Notes: generated by a model from the sequence alone, not told the origin. Counted from the stretch's first letter, positions 53,416-62,366 are shown. The stretch: DNA of 64,000 nucleotides from Ktedonobacter robiniae (GCF_016587375.1 NZ_BNJG01000007.1:1-64000), one strand, 5' to 3'. Numbers and translations: made by a program.

Positions 53416-53608
53416 CGAGATTCCTCCCAACAGGTGGTCTTTCTCCTCAGGCAACTAATCCCTTTGGCATCCTTTTGGCGACTGTGGAATGCCTCGCGTT
53501 CTGCTATTCTTTGTGAAGACGCGGGGAGGCGATCCTGGTGATCTTACTGGTTCGCTTTTCCGAGCACGGCGCGAAGGCCGTGAAACGCGCAGAATGCGGA
53601 GGAGGCAG

Positions 53609-53824
53609 ATGTTCTACACGATACGGATCCAAGGACACCTGGACCCGTCCTGGCAAGACCGCTTTGGCGGGCTCTGCATCGAACAGCAGGAGACCGGGAC
53701 AACGCGGCTCTCGGGGACGTTGCCCGATCAGGCCGCGCTGCATGGAGTGCTCCTACAGATTGTCCGTCTTGGTCTGACGCTGCTCTCACTTGAAACGAGC
53801 GAGAGCAAGAAGAATGATGCTTGA
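53609..53824 (+). CDS. Small conserved protein linked to LuxR/MalT-type regulator
   Basis: 71 residues starting MFYTIRIQGHLDPSWQDRFG, with DQAALHGVLLQIVRLGLTLL near the end. GGAGG precedes the ATG. A similar short protein, whose function I do not know, often accompanies these large regulators in Ktedonobacteria as I recall. It folds plausibly as beta-alpha-beta. It lies about 190 bases after the regulator. Confidence 0.65.
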   Translation: MFYTIRIQGHLDPSWQDRFGGLCIEQQETGTTRLSGTLPDQAALHGVLLQIVRLGLTLLSLETSESKKNDA

Positions 53825-53883
53825 GCATGTATGCTCAATTCAAGTTAGGAAATCACTGTTTTACAACAATTGAAAGGTTGTTT

Positions 53884-54261
53884 ATGACAATGGCTGATGA
53901 AAAAATCCTGATGGTGATGATGGCAGTCACCGATATGGCGAAGGCCAAAGCGTTCTACGCGGAGCAATTGGGCTGGTCTGTCACCCAAGACTACGGACAA
54001 GGCGATTACCACTGGGTCTCGCTTTCGCTCCCAGGAGGAGGTGCCTCTTTGACGCTGTCGACGATGCATGAGCACATGAAACCTGGTACGATGAATCTCT
54101 ATCTCTCGACTTCAAATATTGAAGCGGCGTACAACGAACTCAAAGCAAAGGACGTCAAGGTCAACGAAGTGAAGGATGACCTGTATGGCCCGGGGTCTGG
54201 CGTCAAGTGGTTTGACCTCCGTGATCCCGATGGCAACCGGTGGCTGGTGGTTCAATCCTAG
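53884..54261 (+). CDS. VOC-family (glyoxalase/bleomycin-resistance-like) protein
   Basis: About 125 residues with two beta-alpha-beta-beta-beta modules. MMAVTDMAKAKAFYAEQLGW opens the first, MNLYLSTSNIEAAYNELKAK the second, and WFDLRDPDGNRWLVVQS closes it. VOC proteins bind metals or drugs and include dioxygenases, fosfomycin-resistance enzymes and sequestration proteins; the specific role is undetermined. AAAGG lies just upstream of ATG 53884. Other small detoxification-like genes follow. Confidence 0.85.
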   Translation: MTMADEKILMVMMAVTDMAKAKAFYAEQLGWSVTQDYGQGDYHWVSLSLPGGGASLTLSTMHEHMKPGTMNLYLSTSNIEAAYNELKAKDVKVNEVKDDLYGPGSGVKWFDLRDPDGNRWLVVQS

Positions 54262-54461
54262 TCGCCTCCGCGATCGCGCTGCGCGATCCTCATTGCCATG
54301 ATCGCGGTGACCAACCGTGGGAGCCGGCAGCCGCTCCCACCAGACAGGGAGCAGGTCAGAACTGCTCAAACGCGTGCCGCCGGGCACATCGGCGCGAAAC
54401 TGGATCAGACGAGGCGTCGCGCCGATTGACTCTAAGTGAAGCAGAAACATCAGGAGAACAT

Positions 54462-54914
54462 ATGAAACAGTGCTGGCAAGATTTTGCGCTCGCTGAACCA
54501 GAACTCTCTGCCTTTGGCGAAGCTCGATTGAAAAGTGGTCCATCCTATCTGGCAACCGTTCGTGCTGACGGAATGCCCCGAGTTCATCCTGTGACGCCAA
54601 TTATAGGCGAGGGGCATCTTTTCTTGTTTATGGAGCCAACCTCTCCGAAAGGGCATGATTTACAACGTGGTTCTGGCTATTCGTTGCATTGTTGGGTAAG
54701 TAGCAATGATGGGGGCGAAGGAGAGTTTTGGCTGGTAGGACATGCTCTTTTCACTGATAGTCCCGCCATGCGGGAGCTTGCTACTACATATGGGTACCAG
54801 CCACAGGATCATTACATTTTATTCGAGTTGACTGTAGAAAGCGCGTTTTCAACGATATACTCTGATACCGGTGAGCCAATACGGAAAAGATGGAAGAGCC
54901 AGCAAGGCTCTTGA
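54462..54914 (+). CDS. Pyridoxamine 5'-phosphate oxidase-like split-barrel flavoprotein
   Basis: 150 residues. GPSYLATVRADGMPRVHPVT and HLFLFMEPTSPKGHDLQRGS form the FMN-binding split barrel; the end is KRWKSQQGS. Members include F420- or FMN-dependent reductases and heme-related proteins; true PNPO has a C-terminal motif not seen here. AGGAG precedes the ATG at 54462. The longer frame back to 54240 has no ribosome site. Confidence 0.78.
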   Translation: MKQCWQDFALAEPELSAFGEARLKSGPSYLATVRADGMPRVHPVTPIIGEGHLFLFMEPTSPKGHDLQRGSGYSLHCWVSSNDGGEGEFWLVGHALFTDSPAMRELATTYGYQPQDHYILFELTVESAFSTIYSDTGEPIRKRWKSQQGS

Positions 54915-55080
54915 GTAGAAACGGGCCGATGCCTCCAGGGCACTCAATCTGAGAGAGCATACGTGAAGAAATCCCGCCCGTGGCTTCATTGCCACATGAG
55001 GCGACACATGACGAGAATAGCATAAGTCCGCAGTCGAACTGCGGTGAGGTTTTAACCTAAGTAAAGGTGAGGAGATTTTT

Positions 55081-55566
55081 ATGAGCCAGTCTGAAAAGAA
55101 AGTTACACAGGAATCCGCCAAGAGCGCCGAATCGATCAACAAGAAGTCCAAGGGATTCTCAGACGAGGAACGAGACGCGATGAAGGAGCGTGCTAAAGAG
55201 CGGAAGGCGGAAGAGCGCGCTACCAAGAACAGGGAGGAAGGGGAAAGCGACGTGCTCGCGAAGATCGCCGAGATGTCGGAACCGGATCGCGCTATGGCCA
55301 CGCGGTTCCATGAGATCATCAAAGCGAGCGCGCCAGTCCTCTCGCCGAAAACCTGGTATGGGATGCCTGGGTATGCTAAGGACGGCAAACTCGTCTGCTT
55401 CTTCCAACCCGCGCAAAAGTTCAAAACCAGGTACGCGACGATCGGCTTCAACGATAGCGCGAACCTCGACGAAGGCTCCCTGTGGCCGGTCTACTTCGCG
55501 CTGAAGGAACTGAATGCTGAAGTAGAGGCGAAAATCATTGCGCTTATGAAGAAAGCGGTGGGCTAA
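55081..55566 (+). CDS. DUF1801/YdhG-like protein
   Basis: 161 residues. The first 60 are a highly charged, Lys/Glu-rich helix (SKGFSDEERDAMKERAKERK). The rest is the DUF1801 fold: MATRFHEIIKASAPVLSPKT, WYGMPGYAKDGKLVCFF, FKTRYATIGF. This fold occurs in iron-chaperone-like (frataxin-like) and uncharacterised cytosolic proteins. GAGGAG precedes the ATG. Function unknown. Confidence 0.8.
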   Translation: MSQSEKKVTQESAKSAESINKKSKGFSDEERDAMKERAKERKAEERATKNREEGESDVLAKIAEMSEPDRAMATRFHEIIKASAPVLSPKTWYGMPGYAKDGKLVCFFQPAQKFKTRYATIGFNDSANLDEGSLWPVYFALKELNAEVEAKIIALMKKAVG

Positions 55567-55592
55567 GGACTGAACTCGCCATTGGCGTAAAT

Positions 55593-55744
55593 GTGGACAT
55601 GACGCTGTCGATTTTCGGGTAAGTATCCTCGCGATTGCATTGCTCCTCTTTTGGCCTCTTCAGGCGATTTCTCAGCAACTGGCCAAGAAAAAGGTTCTCC
55701 CATCAGCAGAGGAATTCCCCAAAAATCGACAGCGTCATGTCCAC
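55593..55744. repeat. MITE-like element with 23-bp perfect terminal inverted repeats
   Basis: Arms 55593-55615 and 55722-55744 (GTGGACATGACGCTGTCGAT plus TTT and its complement) enclose 106 bases with no convincing gene. Size and symmetry fit a miniature transposable element or the fused ends of an IS. Confidence 0.6.
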
Positions 55745-55866
55745 GTTTCCATTCTTGTGTCGTTGGTGCCCGCTCCTTTGCGTCTGATGACACGTTATGT
55801 GCGCGCCGTGTCGCGCTTGATGAGATCCCCAGTGCAACCGGGAAAAACTTAGAGGGAGGTTCTTGG

Positions 55867-56433
55867 AGCACCTAATCACCTGAAATCGAAAGATGGAGAG
55901 GAAAAGAGCCTGTTATGGAAAGCGGTGGTCAGCGGAAGGCATGTAAGCTGAGGTGCCGCAAGCTCCGCGTGCTATGGCTAGAGCTGGATTGCCCAAAGCC
56001 CAATCTCCAGAGGTGTAGGTGTCCTCCCATCGATACCATGTCTGAAATCGATGCTCTCTTACACCTGGGTTTCTACATAAGAACTGGGTAACCTTTACAA
56101 GAGTGGCGATGATCAACGAGATCGTTGAAGGGGATAAGTGAGTGGCCTACAGTGCGCTCGAGACGTACAGTCAGGATGAAACACGGGATCGCCTACCTGC
56201 CGAGAGGCACTGGGAACGGGTAGCGGCGTGAACATCCTCCTGCGTGAGATTGGCTTTGATCAGCTTCTATCTTACCTCACGAGAGTTTCATGCCTGGTTC
56301 TTTTCCCCAAAATGTATAAATCGCCATGTCCCTGCGGGACACCACCACCGATGAAATGGCTCATCTCAGAGAAAGTCAAGCCAAGTTGGAAATGGGAATA
56401 TTGTCCACGGATGGCGGGCAAACTGCCTACTTC
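55867..56433. other. Gene-poor interval
   Basis: Only short broken frames. No family recognised. It joins the MITE-like element to an IS481-type fragment and is probably old insertion debris. Confidence 0.4.
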
Positions 56434-56643
56434 CTATGCAACAGGAATTGTCTCTGCCTCCAATTTTCGAGCCAGCGTGCGCTGGGGAACATCGATTTCT
56501 TTCGCTCGCCCTCCTGCGGTTTCGTGGAAAAGGATGAGGGGTCTGATCGCTTCATACCATTCCTGCTCAGGCCACAACGTCCACTGCTTGATCTGTGCCC
56601 ATTCGTCGGTGCGTTCGCGGCGATTACGTTTCGGTCCAGGCAT
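56434..56643 (-). pseudogene. IS481-like transposase, N-terminal fragment
   Basis: 69 codons: MPGPKRNRRERTDEWAQIKQ, WPEQEWYEAIRPLILFHET, AKEIDVPQRTLARK. This is the N-terminal HTH region of an IS481-type (integrase-core) transposase I associate with these genomes. It stops at once afterwards; the DDE core is absent. Confidence 0.6.
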
Positions 56644-56688
56644 CTGCCCTTGCCTTTCCTCAACAATGAAGGACGTTCGAATGCCACT

Positions 56689-57501
56689 TCAATCAGAGGT
56701 ACATCTCGTTGCGGACCCGTAGGCTCTTGCATTTCGCACGCGTTTCTGTTTGCCCTTTCTCCCTCCTTTGAGTTGTGTCACAATCAAGATGCTTATGATA
56801 ACAAGCAGGAACCACGAGCTAATCTTCTCAGGCGAGACAATACGCCATATCTGTACCTGGTCAGGATAAGCCCATGCTCCGAAGAAGGTTGCAATGTTCT
56901 CCGCAATCCAGATAAAAAAGCCTATCAAAAAAAATGCTGCGATGAGCGGCATGCGATAGGACTGGTCATCGACTGAATAGAGAACGCCTGTCCGCCAGAA
57001 AACGCACGCTAGGAGAACAACTAGCGGCCAGCGCAGGTCAGGAATGAAGTGGTGCGTAAAAAAGTTCAGGTAGATCAGCACTCCCAATGGAACGATCCAG
57101 TATGGCGATGGCCAGCGCACCATCTCCAGATGCAGACGATGCCAAGCCTGACAGATATAGCTTGCAACACTGGCATACATAAAGCCGCTATAGAGTGGAA
57201 CACCGCCCACCTTTGTCCATGCGTCCTCTGGATATGCCCACGAACCCATATGAACTTTGTAGAGTTCCAGGAGGAGTCCCACGAGGTGAAAGACGGCAAT
57301 CACTTTGATCTCGTCTTTCGTCTCCAACCCACTACGGTACATGATCCATTGCGTTCCTAGACAAACGCCCAAGAGAATATCATAACGATGTGGCAACACA
57401 AAGTGTTTTGAGAGCGCCAGTGAGAGGAAGATGACAGCAGGAAACATACATGAGAGCGCTTCTTGTATAGTGAAGTGAAAAATAAAATGTACGATTTTCA
57501 A
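56689..57501 (-). CDS. DUF817 (YoaT-like) integral membrane protein
   Basis: 270 residues with about eight hydrophobic helices. WIMYRSGLETKDEIKVIAVF, GSWAYPEDAWTKVGGVPLYS, GFMYASVASYICQAWHRLHL, TFFGAWAYPDQVQIWRIVSP and ISSWFLLVIISI are characteristic of DUF817 proteins. The repeated GxWAYP motifs may form one site. The role is unknown. The basic C-terminal tail (GGRKGKQKRVRNARA) is cytoplasmic. The gene appears intact and monocistronic. Confidence 0.82.
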   Translation of the reverse strand: MKIVHFIFHFTIQEALSCMFPAVIFLSLALSKHFVLPHRYDILLGVCLGTQWIMYRSGLETKDEIKVIAVFHLVGLLLELYKVHMGSWAYPEDAWTKVGGVPLYSGFMYASVASYICQAWHRLHLEMVRWPSPYWIVPLGVLIYLNFFTHHFIPDLRWPLVVLLACVFWRTGVLYSVDDQSYRMPLIAAFFLIGFFIWIAENIATFFGAWAYPDQVQIWRIVSPEKISSWFLLVIISILIVTQLKGGRKGKQKRVRNARAYGSATRCTSD

Positions 57502-57786
57502 TGGATGCTATCTCCTTTATTTTTTGCTACACGATGATGAGGATGTGATGCATGACTCTGTTGAGAACCGCAGGCAGAGCTAAAAGAAGTGTAGAGCTCA
57601 CGCGGAGAAAACGCGAGTTGTTAGACACCAGATCAACGGTACTCGTGTGAAAGAGATGCAATAGTATTGCAACACCCGAGACCTTCTAGACTGTACTCAG
57701 GTGATTGGTTGAAGTGTCGTTACTGTTCTCTATGATCTATAGATGACTCTACGTCCTTGAAATCATGAAAGAGATAGCTATGAAGC
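57502..57786. other. Intergenic region
   Basis: It contains the DUF817 promoter side and AT-rich sequence. No gene was recognised. Confidence 0.35.
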
Positions 57787-57798
57787 GTGACATGCTCT

Positions 57799-57987
57799 TT
57801 AAGTTTCTTTAAGACATTAAAAATGGAGGAAGTGTATCTCAAAGAGTACGAGTCGTTTGCCAATACAGAAACCAATTTAGGGGAATTCATCGAGCAGGTG
57901 TACAATACCAAGCGCTTGCATTCTAGCTTGGGGTATCTTCCGCCTGCTGAGTTTGAGGCAGCCTATGCCTCTGTGGCCGGAAGTTGA
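57799..57987 (+). pseudogene. IS3-family transposase, C-terminal fragment
   Basis: SFFKTLKMEEVYLKEYESFA, then FIEQVYNTKRLHSSLGYLPP and EFEAAYAS. This is the end of the rve integrase core of IS3-type transposases, including the last catalytic Glu region and the RLHSSLGY motif. All upstream parts are missing. Confidence 0.88.
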
Positions 57988-58207
57988 CTTCCTCGTGTGT
58001 CCGGCAAAAGGGGCTCACTCCACCTTCTTCTTGTGTCTCTCGTTCTGGGTATCAGATAGAGGCTCCTCGCACATCACAAAAGATCTTTGCCGTCCTTGGG
58101 TTAGTTGAGAGCACTCCCTATACTGAAAGTGCAGAGGTCCTTCTTTCTTGTTGGTTTCCTTTGCCATTTATTCATGAGATCCTGTTAAAAAGAAGGGAAA
58201 ACTTCTT

Positions 58208-58534
58208 ATGACAATATATATGGTGCAATTTACGTACACCTCTGAAGCCTGGGCTGCCATGATCAAGAAGCCGCAAGACCGCACCATCCCTAGTAGAGAT
58301 TTAGTGCAGAAGTTAGGTGGAAAGTTGCTTGGTTTGTACTACTCCTTGGGGAAGTACGATGGCATGGCGCTCTTTGAGATCCCTGATGACATTTCGGCTT
58401 CGGCAGTGGGCCTCGCCGTCAAGGCTTCAGGAGATATGAAGGTGAACGAGATCACCAGGCTTTTTACCATGGATGAGGCCCTGGAGGCAATGCGTAAAGC
58501 TGGAAGTAACCCATTCTCAGGCCCAACGAAATAA
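58208..58534 (+). CDS. GYD-domain protein
   Basis: 108 residues of ferredoxin-like fold: MTIYMVQFTYTSEAWAAMIK, LGGKLLGLYYSLGKYDGMAL, NEITRLFTMDEALEAMRKAG. The GKYDGMAL segment corresponds to the GxYD motif that names the family. Function unknown; members are small cytosolic oligomers. It is about 220 bases after the IS3 fragment. Confidence 0.85.
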   Translation: MTIYMVQFTYTSEAWAAMIKKPQDRTIPSRDLVQKLGGKLLGLYYSLGKYDGMALFEIPDDISASAVGLAVKASGDMKVNEITRLFTMDEALEAMRKAGSNPFSGPTK

Positions 58535-59075
58535 GAGCATATTATGCCTACATCAGTTTGTACGGAGAACGTTGCTCCCCCCTGGGAAGAGCGGTACCAC
58601 CACATCCATCGGAGCATCTGATCTGCATCCTCCAGGAACCAGGAGTTGTCTGCTTTCTCGCGTCCCTCACCTCAATCTCATACTCCTGGCTGACAGGATC
58701 AAGGCGGCCGCGCAACACATAGGGACCGTTCTCAATCCATTTCGCGAGATTGCTTGCCCAACATCAAACCGACAGGGGCACATGCTCCAGCGAGGCTTCC
58801 CCTTCTTCAGCAGAATTCGTTCGAGACGCAGCCTATGCTCGGTAGGTCTTCATCTACCTCGTAGTCCACCTCTGGATCACTTCCCTGAGTGGACGAGGAA
58901 ACGTTCGACGCTTCAGGTACCAGGCGACGACGATACTGCTCATATTCCCCCGTTTCCAGAACCCGCTCCAAATGACTATACGCAAATCCTCATGTTGCCA
59001 TCGCCCCGAGGTATAAACTCCACAATAGCCGACCAGGTGTCCGGACCAGGTCAGGAGTCTGTCGAAAAATCCTGT
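58535..59075. other. Gene-poor interval
   Basis: A plus-strand frame extending from the GYD gene region is a shadow with no domain. The minus strand shows fragments such as SHLERVLETGEYEQYRRRLV, possibly old transposase, but no continuous gene. Confidence 0.35.
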
Positions 59076-59282
59076 TTATGCAGTTCGTATTCTTCGCCTT
59101 TCATATTGCCAGCGCAAGTCGTTTGCCACAAGCGCCTGAATAGCATCTTCGTACGTCTGATCCGTACCAGGAATGAACGCATAAGAGCCACAGATCATTT
59201 GTTCTTGCTGTAGATAGCGTATCGCTTGCCTATCCGGCTCATCCTGCTGCCCCTCCCGATTGTCAAACCACATCGCTTTCAT
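59076..59282 (-). CDS. Small hypothetical protein
   Basis: 68 residues starting MKAMWFDNREGQQDEPDRQA and ending YERRRIRTA. AGGAGG lies 9 bases before the ATG, a strong start signal. The acidic beginning and basic end suggest a small soluble protein. I do not recognise it; it might be a truncated N terminus. Confidence 0.45.
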   Translation of the reverse strand: MKAMWFDNREGQQDEPDRQAIRYLQQEQMICGSYAFIPGTDQTYEDAIQALVANDLRWQYERRRIRTA

Positions 59283-59324
59283 GTTGTGAAACCTCCTGAG
59301 TATGTGCTACACCTATGGTTTGTG

Positions 59325-59413
59325 AGGGAAGCATATTCTAGAAAGAGGGCCTCTTCCAGGGTCATTTTTGTAGGGAGTATGGATCCATATTGGGAAAGGT
59401 AGCTTCTTTCGTC
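59325..59413 (+). promoter_or_regulatory. MocR upstream element, copy D (diverged)
   Basis: Contains GGAAGCATATTCTAGAAAGA and GGTCATTTTTG in the same order and spacing as copies A-C, then diverges. It leads into the MocR pseudogene. The core kept in all four copies is therefore the likely functional site. Confidence 0.65.
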
Positions 59414-60019
59414 ATGGCGAAGAGACGCCACCGCGTACCGCAAATTGCGGCAGATATTGCACTTAATCGGGCGTTAAGCAAGCCGTTGCATCGACAGTTG
59501 TATGATCGATTGTGCCGCGCTATTCTGAATAGACAATTGCCCCCTGGTCAACGCCTGCCATCGACGCGGGATCTGGCCAACGAATTGAGGATTTCGCGCA
59601 ACACGGCTAGCAATGCCTATGAGCAACTTTGTGCGGAAGGATATATTGAGCGCAGGGTCGGTCATGGAACCTGGGTTGCATGCGAGCTCCCCGAGCCCTT
59701 TTTCTTCACCCATGAGTCCCGGCAGGAAAGCGCGTCTCTGCTACGCGAGGCCATCGCCTCTCATGTGAGTATTTCTAGAGGCGTGCATTGCCAGGCCGAG
59801 CAAGTTCTTATCGTTCCAGGCGCGCAAACGGCGTTAGATATGGCTGCACGTATCCTCCTCAACCCAGGGGAGCTTGCCTGGATTGAAGATCCGGGATATC
59901 CAGGAACGCAACAAGCCCTACGCAATGCTGGCGCACATCATGTGTGGGTCCTGCTGGAGAGATCAGCCTGGGAATACTCTAGAAGAATGAGGAAGAACAA
60001 GGAGACATGTAAGAGATGA
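59414..60019 (+). pseudogene. Second MocR-type regulator, internally deleted and 3' truncated
   Basis: Begins MAKRRHRVPQIAADIALNRA with a complete winged helix (PSTRDLANELRISRNTASNA). After PEPFFFTHESRQESASLL it jumps directly to REAIASHVSISRGVHCQAEQ, about 90 residues missing relative to the gene at 27607. It ends soon after DPGYPGTQQALRNAGA, losing the PLP lysine. The stop overlaps the next gene's ATG (ATGA at 60016). The divergence from the 27607 gene shows it is an older paralogue and not a recent copy. Confidence 0.85.
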
Positions 60020-60963
60020 AAGCTATTCACCTATATGGTCAGAGTGGACCCGATCAATGTGTGTTCGAAGATGCCCCGCAACCTCAGCCAGGAGTAGGAG
60101 AAGTCCTGATTCGTGTCTATGCGACAAGTGTGATGTGGCAGGAACCGACCTGGTCGGAAACCTGGAAAACGCCGGCTGGTATCGAACGTCAGCATCCTAT
60201 ACCAGGTCATGATGTTTCTGGTGAGGTCGTTGAAGTAGGACCCGACGTCACCGGTGTGGCTGTAGGAGAAGCCGTCTATGCGCTCACCGAATTTTGGCGG
60301 GATGGCGCGGCTGCGGAGTACACTGTTGCGCGTGCGACTGATGTGGCGCCCAAGCCACGAACCCTTGGGCACATCCAGGCAGCCGGAGTCCCCCTGGTTG
60401 GACTGACAGCATGGCAAGCGCTTTTTGAGCACGCAGGGCTTACCAGTGGGCAATCGCTTCTCATTCATGGTGCCGCTGGTGGCGTGGGAAGCATGGCGGT
60501 TCAAATGGCAAAGTGGGCTGGTGCCACGGTGGTCGCGACAGCCTCTGCACGCAATCATGCATTCCTACGCACGTTGGGAGCCGATGAGATTATTGATTAT
60601 ACCACCACGCGTTTCGAGGATGTGGTGCGTGATGTTGATCTGGTGCTTGATACCGTAGGCGGTGAGACAGTAGCTCGCTCCTGGCGCGTCGTAAAGAAGG
60701 GCGGACTGCTCCTGAGTGTGTTTAGCCCCCCATCCCAGGAGCAGGCTGCCGCCTTTGGCGTGCGTGCGTTCTTCTTTGTCGTCAAGCCCAATCGAGAACA
60801 GCTCATACACATCGGGAACCTGATAGATGCAGGTCAGCTCCGGCCAATCACCGAGCGAGTATTCCCGCTCTCAGAGACATCACAGGCGTTTGAGCAGGCC
60901 CTACAAGGGCACACGCGCGGAAAAATCATTTTGCGCGTAGAGGACGAGGAAGGAAGGGGATGA
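60016..60963 (+). CDS. NADP-dependent zinc-type alcohol dehydrogenase/quinone oxidoreductase-like
   Basis: 315 residues of the MDR superfamily. The N-terminal GroES-like domain has PIPGHDVSGEVVEVGPDVTG. The nucleotide-binding domain has LLIHGAAGGVGSMAVQMAKW (AAGGVG at about residues 155-160). The catalytic-zinc cysteines are absent, placing it with quinone oxidoreductase/reticulon-4-interacting-type enzymes that reduce enones or quinones. It likely uses NADPH. The ATG overlaps the end of the MocR remnant, so it may depend on that upstream promoter element. Confidence 0.87.
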   Translation: MKAIHLYGQSGPDQCVFEDAPQPQPGVGEVLIRVYATSVMWQEPTWSETWKTPAGIERQHPIPGHDVSGEVVEVGPDVTGVAVGEAVYALTEFWRDGAAAEYTVARATDVAPKPRTLGHIQAAGVPLVGLTAWQALFEHAGLTSGQSLLIHGAAGGVGSMAVQMAKWAGATVVATASARNHAFLRTLGADEIIDYTTTRFEDVVRDVDLVLDTVGGETVARSWRVVKKGGLLLSVFSPPSQEQAAAFGVRAFFFVVKPNREQLIHIGNLIDAGQLRPITERVFPLSETSQAFEQALQGHTRGKIILRVEDEEGRG

Positions 60964-60966
60964 CCT

Positions 60967-61037
60967 ATGATGCTTGTGACAAGCACGACGAGTGCTGTTG
61001 GGAATACCGTCCTGAAAGAAATCCTGGCTCGGAAGAT
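60967..61037 (+). pseudogene. NAD(P)-binding protein, N-terminal fragment
   Basis: About 23 codons starting MMLVTSTTSAVGNTVLKEIL, the first strand-loop-helix of an NmrA-like Rossmann protein, then abrupt loss of homology where the inverted MocR upstream element begins. It directly follows the preceding gene by 3 bases. Confidence 0.5.
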
Positions 61038-61121
61038 TCCAGCAAATGATACCATGAAATTTGCAAAAATGACTCTTGAAGGGGCTCTCTTTCTAGAGTA
61101 TGCTTCCTGCGAAGGTCAGCG
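61038..61121 (-). promoter_or_regulatory. MocR upstream element, copy C (inverted, without a gene)
   Basis: The reverse complement matches copy B from GCTGACCTT to TTTGCTGGA with very few differences, but the MocR coding region is not attached. It cuts a NAD-binding gene, so it arrived by recombination or as part of a mobile piece. Confidence 0.85.
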
Positions 61122-61248
61122 CTAGTGCAAGTTCCAGAGACCTGTAGTGCAATAGAGCCAGGGTTCCTGTGTCAACGAAGATGAGGGACACTCTCTCTTA
61201 CACATTAGATCTTCTGAGATTGTATTAGTACTTTGTCAAAGTTAATTG

Positions 61249-61322
61249 GAAAGTTGGGGAGTGCAGAGGGGCGTCAGCCCCTCTGCACTCCCCTTGCCGC
61301 CGTAGGCGGCGTGAAAACTTTC
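61249..61322. repeat. Nested palindrome able to form a three-way junction
   Basis: Outer arms GAAAGTT (61249-61255) and AACTTTC (61316-61322) enclose a perfect 16-bp hairpin (61256-61271 with 61278-61293) and a second hairpin GCCGCC-GTA-GGCGGC (61296-61310). It may be a REP-like element, a transposon end, or a terminator. It lies just upstream of the NmrA-like gene. Confidence 0.75.
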
Positions 61323-61396
61323 GGATGAAGATTGACAGAGCACTAGGTATTTCTCATACGGGAAACAGAGGGTTCACAACCTTGGAGGTGGTTTTC

Positions 61397-62281
61397 ATGA
61401 TTGTCGTCACCGCACCTACAGGCCAGTTCGGCCATCAAGTTCTGAACAACCTGCTCAATAGTAACGAGCCGATCCGCGTGATCGTACGCGATCCCTCTCG
61501 CCTTCCCGCGCACACACGTGAGCGCGTCGAGGTCGTGCAAGGATCGCATGGCGACCTCGACGTCGTCAGCCGGGCGTTCGCAGGTGCAGACTCTGTATTC
61601 TGGGTGGTACCCCCGGACCCCCACGCCGCGAGCGTCGAGGCCGCCTACGTGAACTTCAGCAGGCCAGCGTGCGAGGCCTTCAAGAGTCAGAGGGTTAAGC
61701 GAGTGGTTGGGATCTCGGCCCTCGGTCGCGGCACGGCGGTGGAAAAAAACTCCGGGCTGGTGGCGGGGCTGCTGGCCAAGGACGACCTGATCGCAAGCAC
61801 GGGGGTCAGTTACCGGGCACTGACGATAGCCTCCTACATGGATAATCTGCTCCGTCAGATCAGGTCGATCAAGAGCCAGGATATGTTCTTCGACATGATA
61901 TCCGGGGAGCGCAAGGTCCCAACCTGCGCCACCCGCGACATCGCCTCGGTCGCCACCAGACTGCTACTCGATCACTCCTGGAGTGGACAGGGCAGCGTCC
62001 CGGTGCTTGGCCCTGAGGACCTGTCCTTCAACGACATGGCGCAGATCATGTCGGAGGTGCTAGGCAGGCCAGTGCGCTACCAGCAGATCTCCGGCGAGGC
62101 CCTGAAGGCCAATCTGACCGGATCCGGGATGTCCGACGCTATGGCGCAGGGCATGGTCGATATGATGGTGGCCAAGGACAACGGTATCGACAACGCTGAG
62201 CCGCGCACCCCCGAGTCCACCGCCCCTACCAGCTTTCGCCAGTGGTGTGAGGAAGTGCTCAAGCCAACCGTCTTGGCCTGA
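61397..62281 (+). CDS. NmrA-family NAD(P)-binding protein
   Basis: About 294 residues, an atypical SDR. MIVVTAPTGQFGHQVLNNLL holds the GxxGxxG-like dinucleotide site (APTGQFG), then RVIVRDPSRLPAHTRERVEV, VVGISALGRG and TCATRDIASVATRLLLDHSW with a C-terminal EVLGRPVRYQQIS. Family members are redox sensors or NAD(P)H:quinone reductases. The ATG at 61397 has GGAGG 8 bases upstream, making the longer frame from 61325 unlikely. It is more GC-rich than its flanks. A terminator follows. Confidence 0.87.
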   Translation: MIVVTAPTGQFGHQVLNNLLNSNEPIRVIVRDPSRLPAHTRERVEVVQGSHGDLDVVSRAFAGADSVFWVVPPDPHAASVEAAYVNFSRPACEAFKSQRVKRVVGISALGRGTAVEKNSGLVAGLLAKDDLIASTGVSYRALTIASYMDNLLRQIRSIKSQDMFFDMISGERKVPTCATRDIASVATRLLLDHSWSGQGSVPVLGPEDLSFNDMAQIMSEVLGRPVRYQQISGEALKANLTGSGMSDAMAQGMVDMMVAKDNGIDNAEPRTPESTAPTSFRQWCEEVLKPTVLA

Positions 62282-62366
62282 GCACCACGGCGACGGAACA
62301 GGCGATTATTCTAGGGCTGATGTGCGAAATTAAGAAGCTGCTGCCTGTCGATGCGTTGATGGCGAT

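Noticed and set aside
58473..59213. 246-codon plus-strand ORF after the GYD gene
   Set aside because: It starts inside the GYD gene in another frame and has no domain; composition suggests noncoding.
59076..59282. Acireductone dioxygenase N terminus
   Set aside because: The opening residues are faintly similar, but the metal-binding region is absent and the match is too weak to claim.
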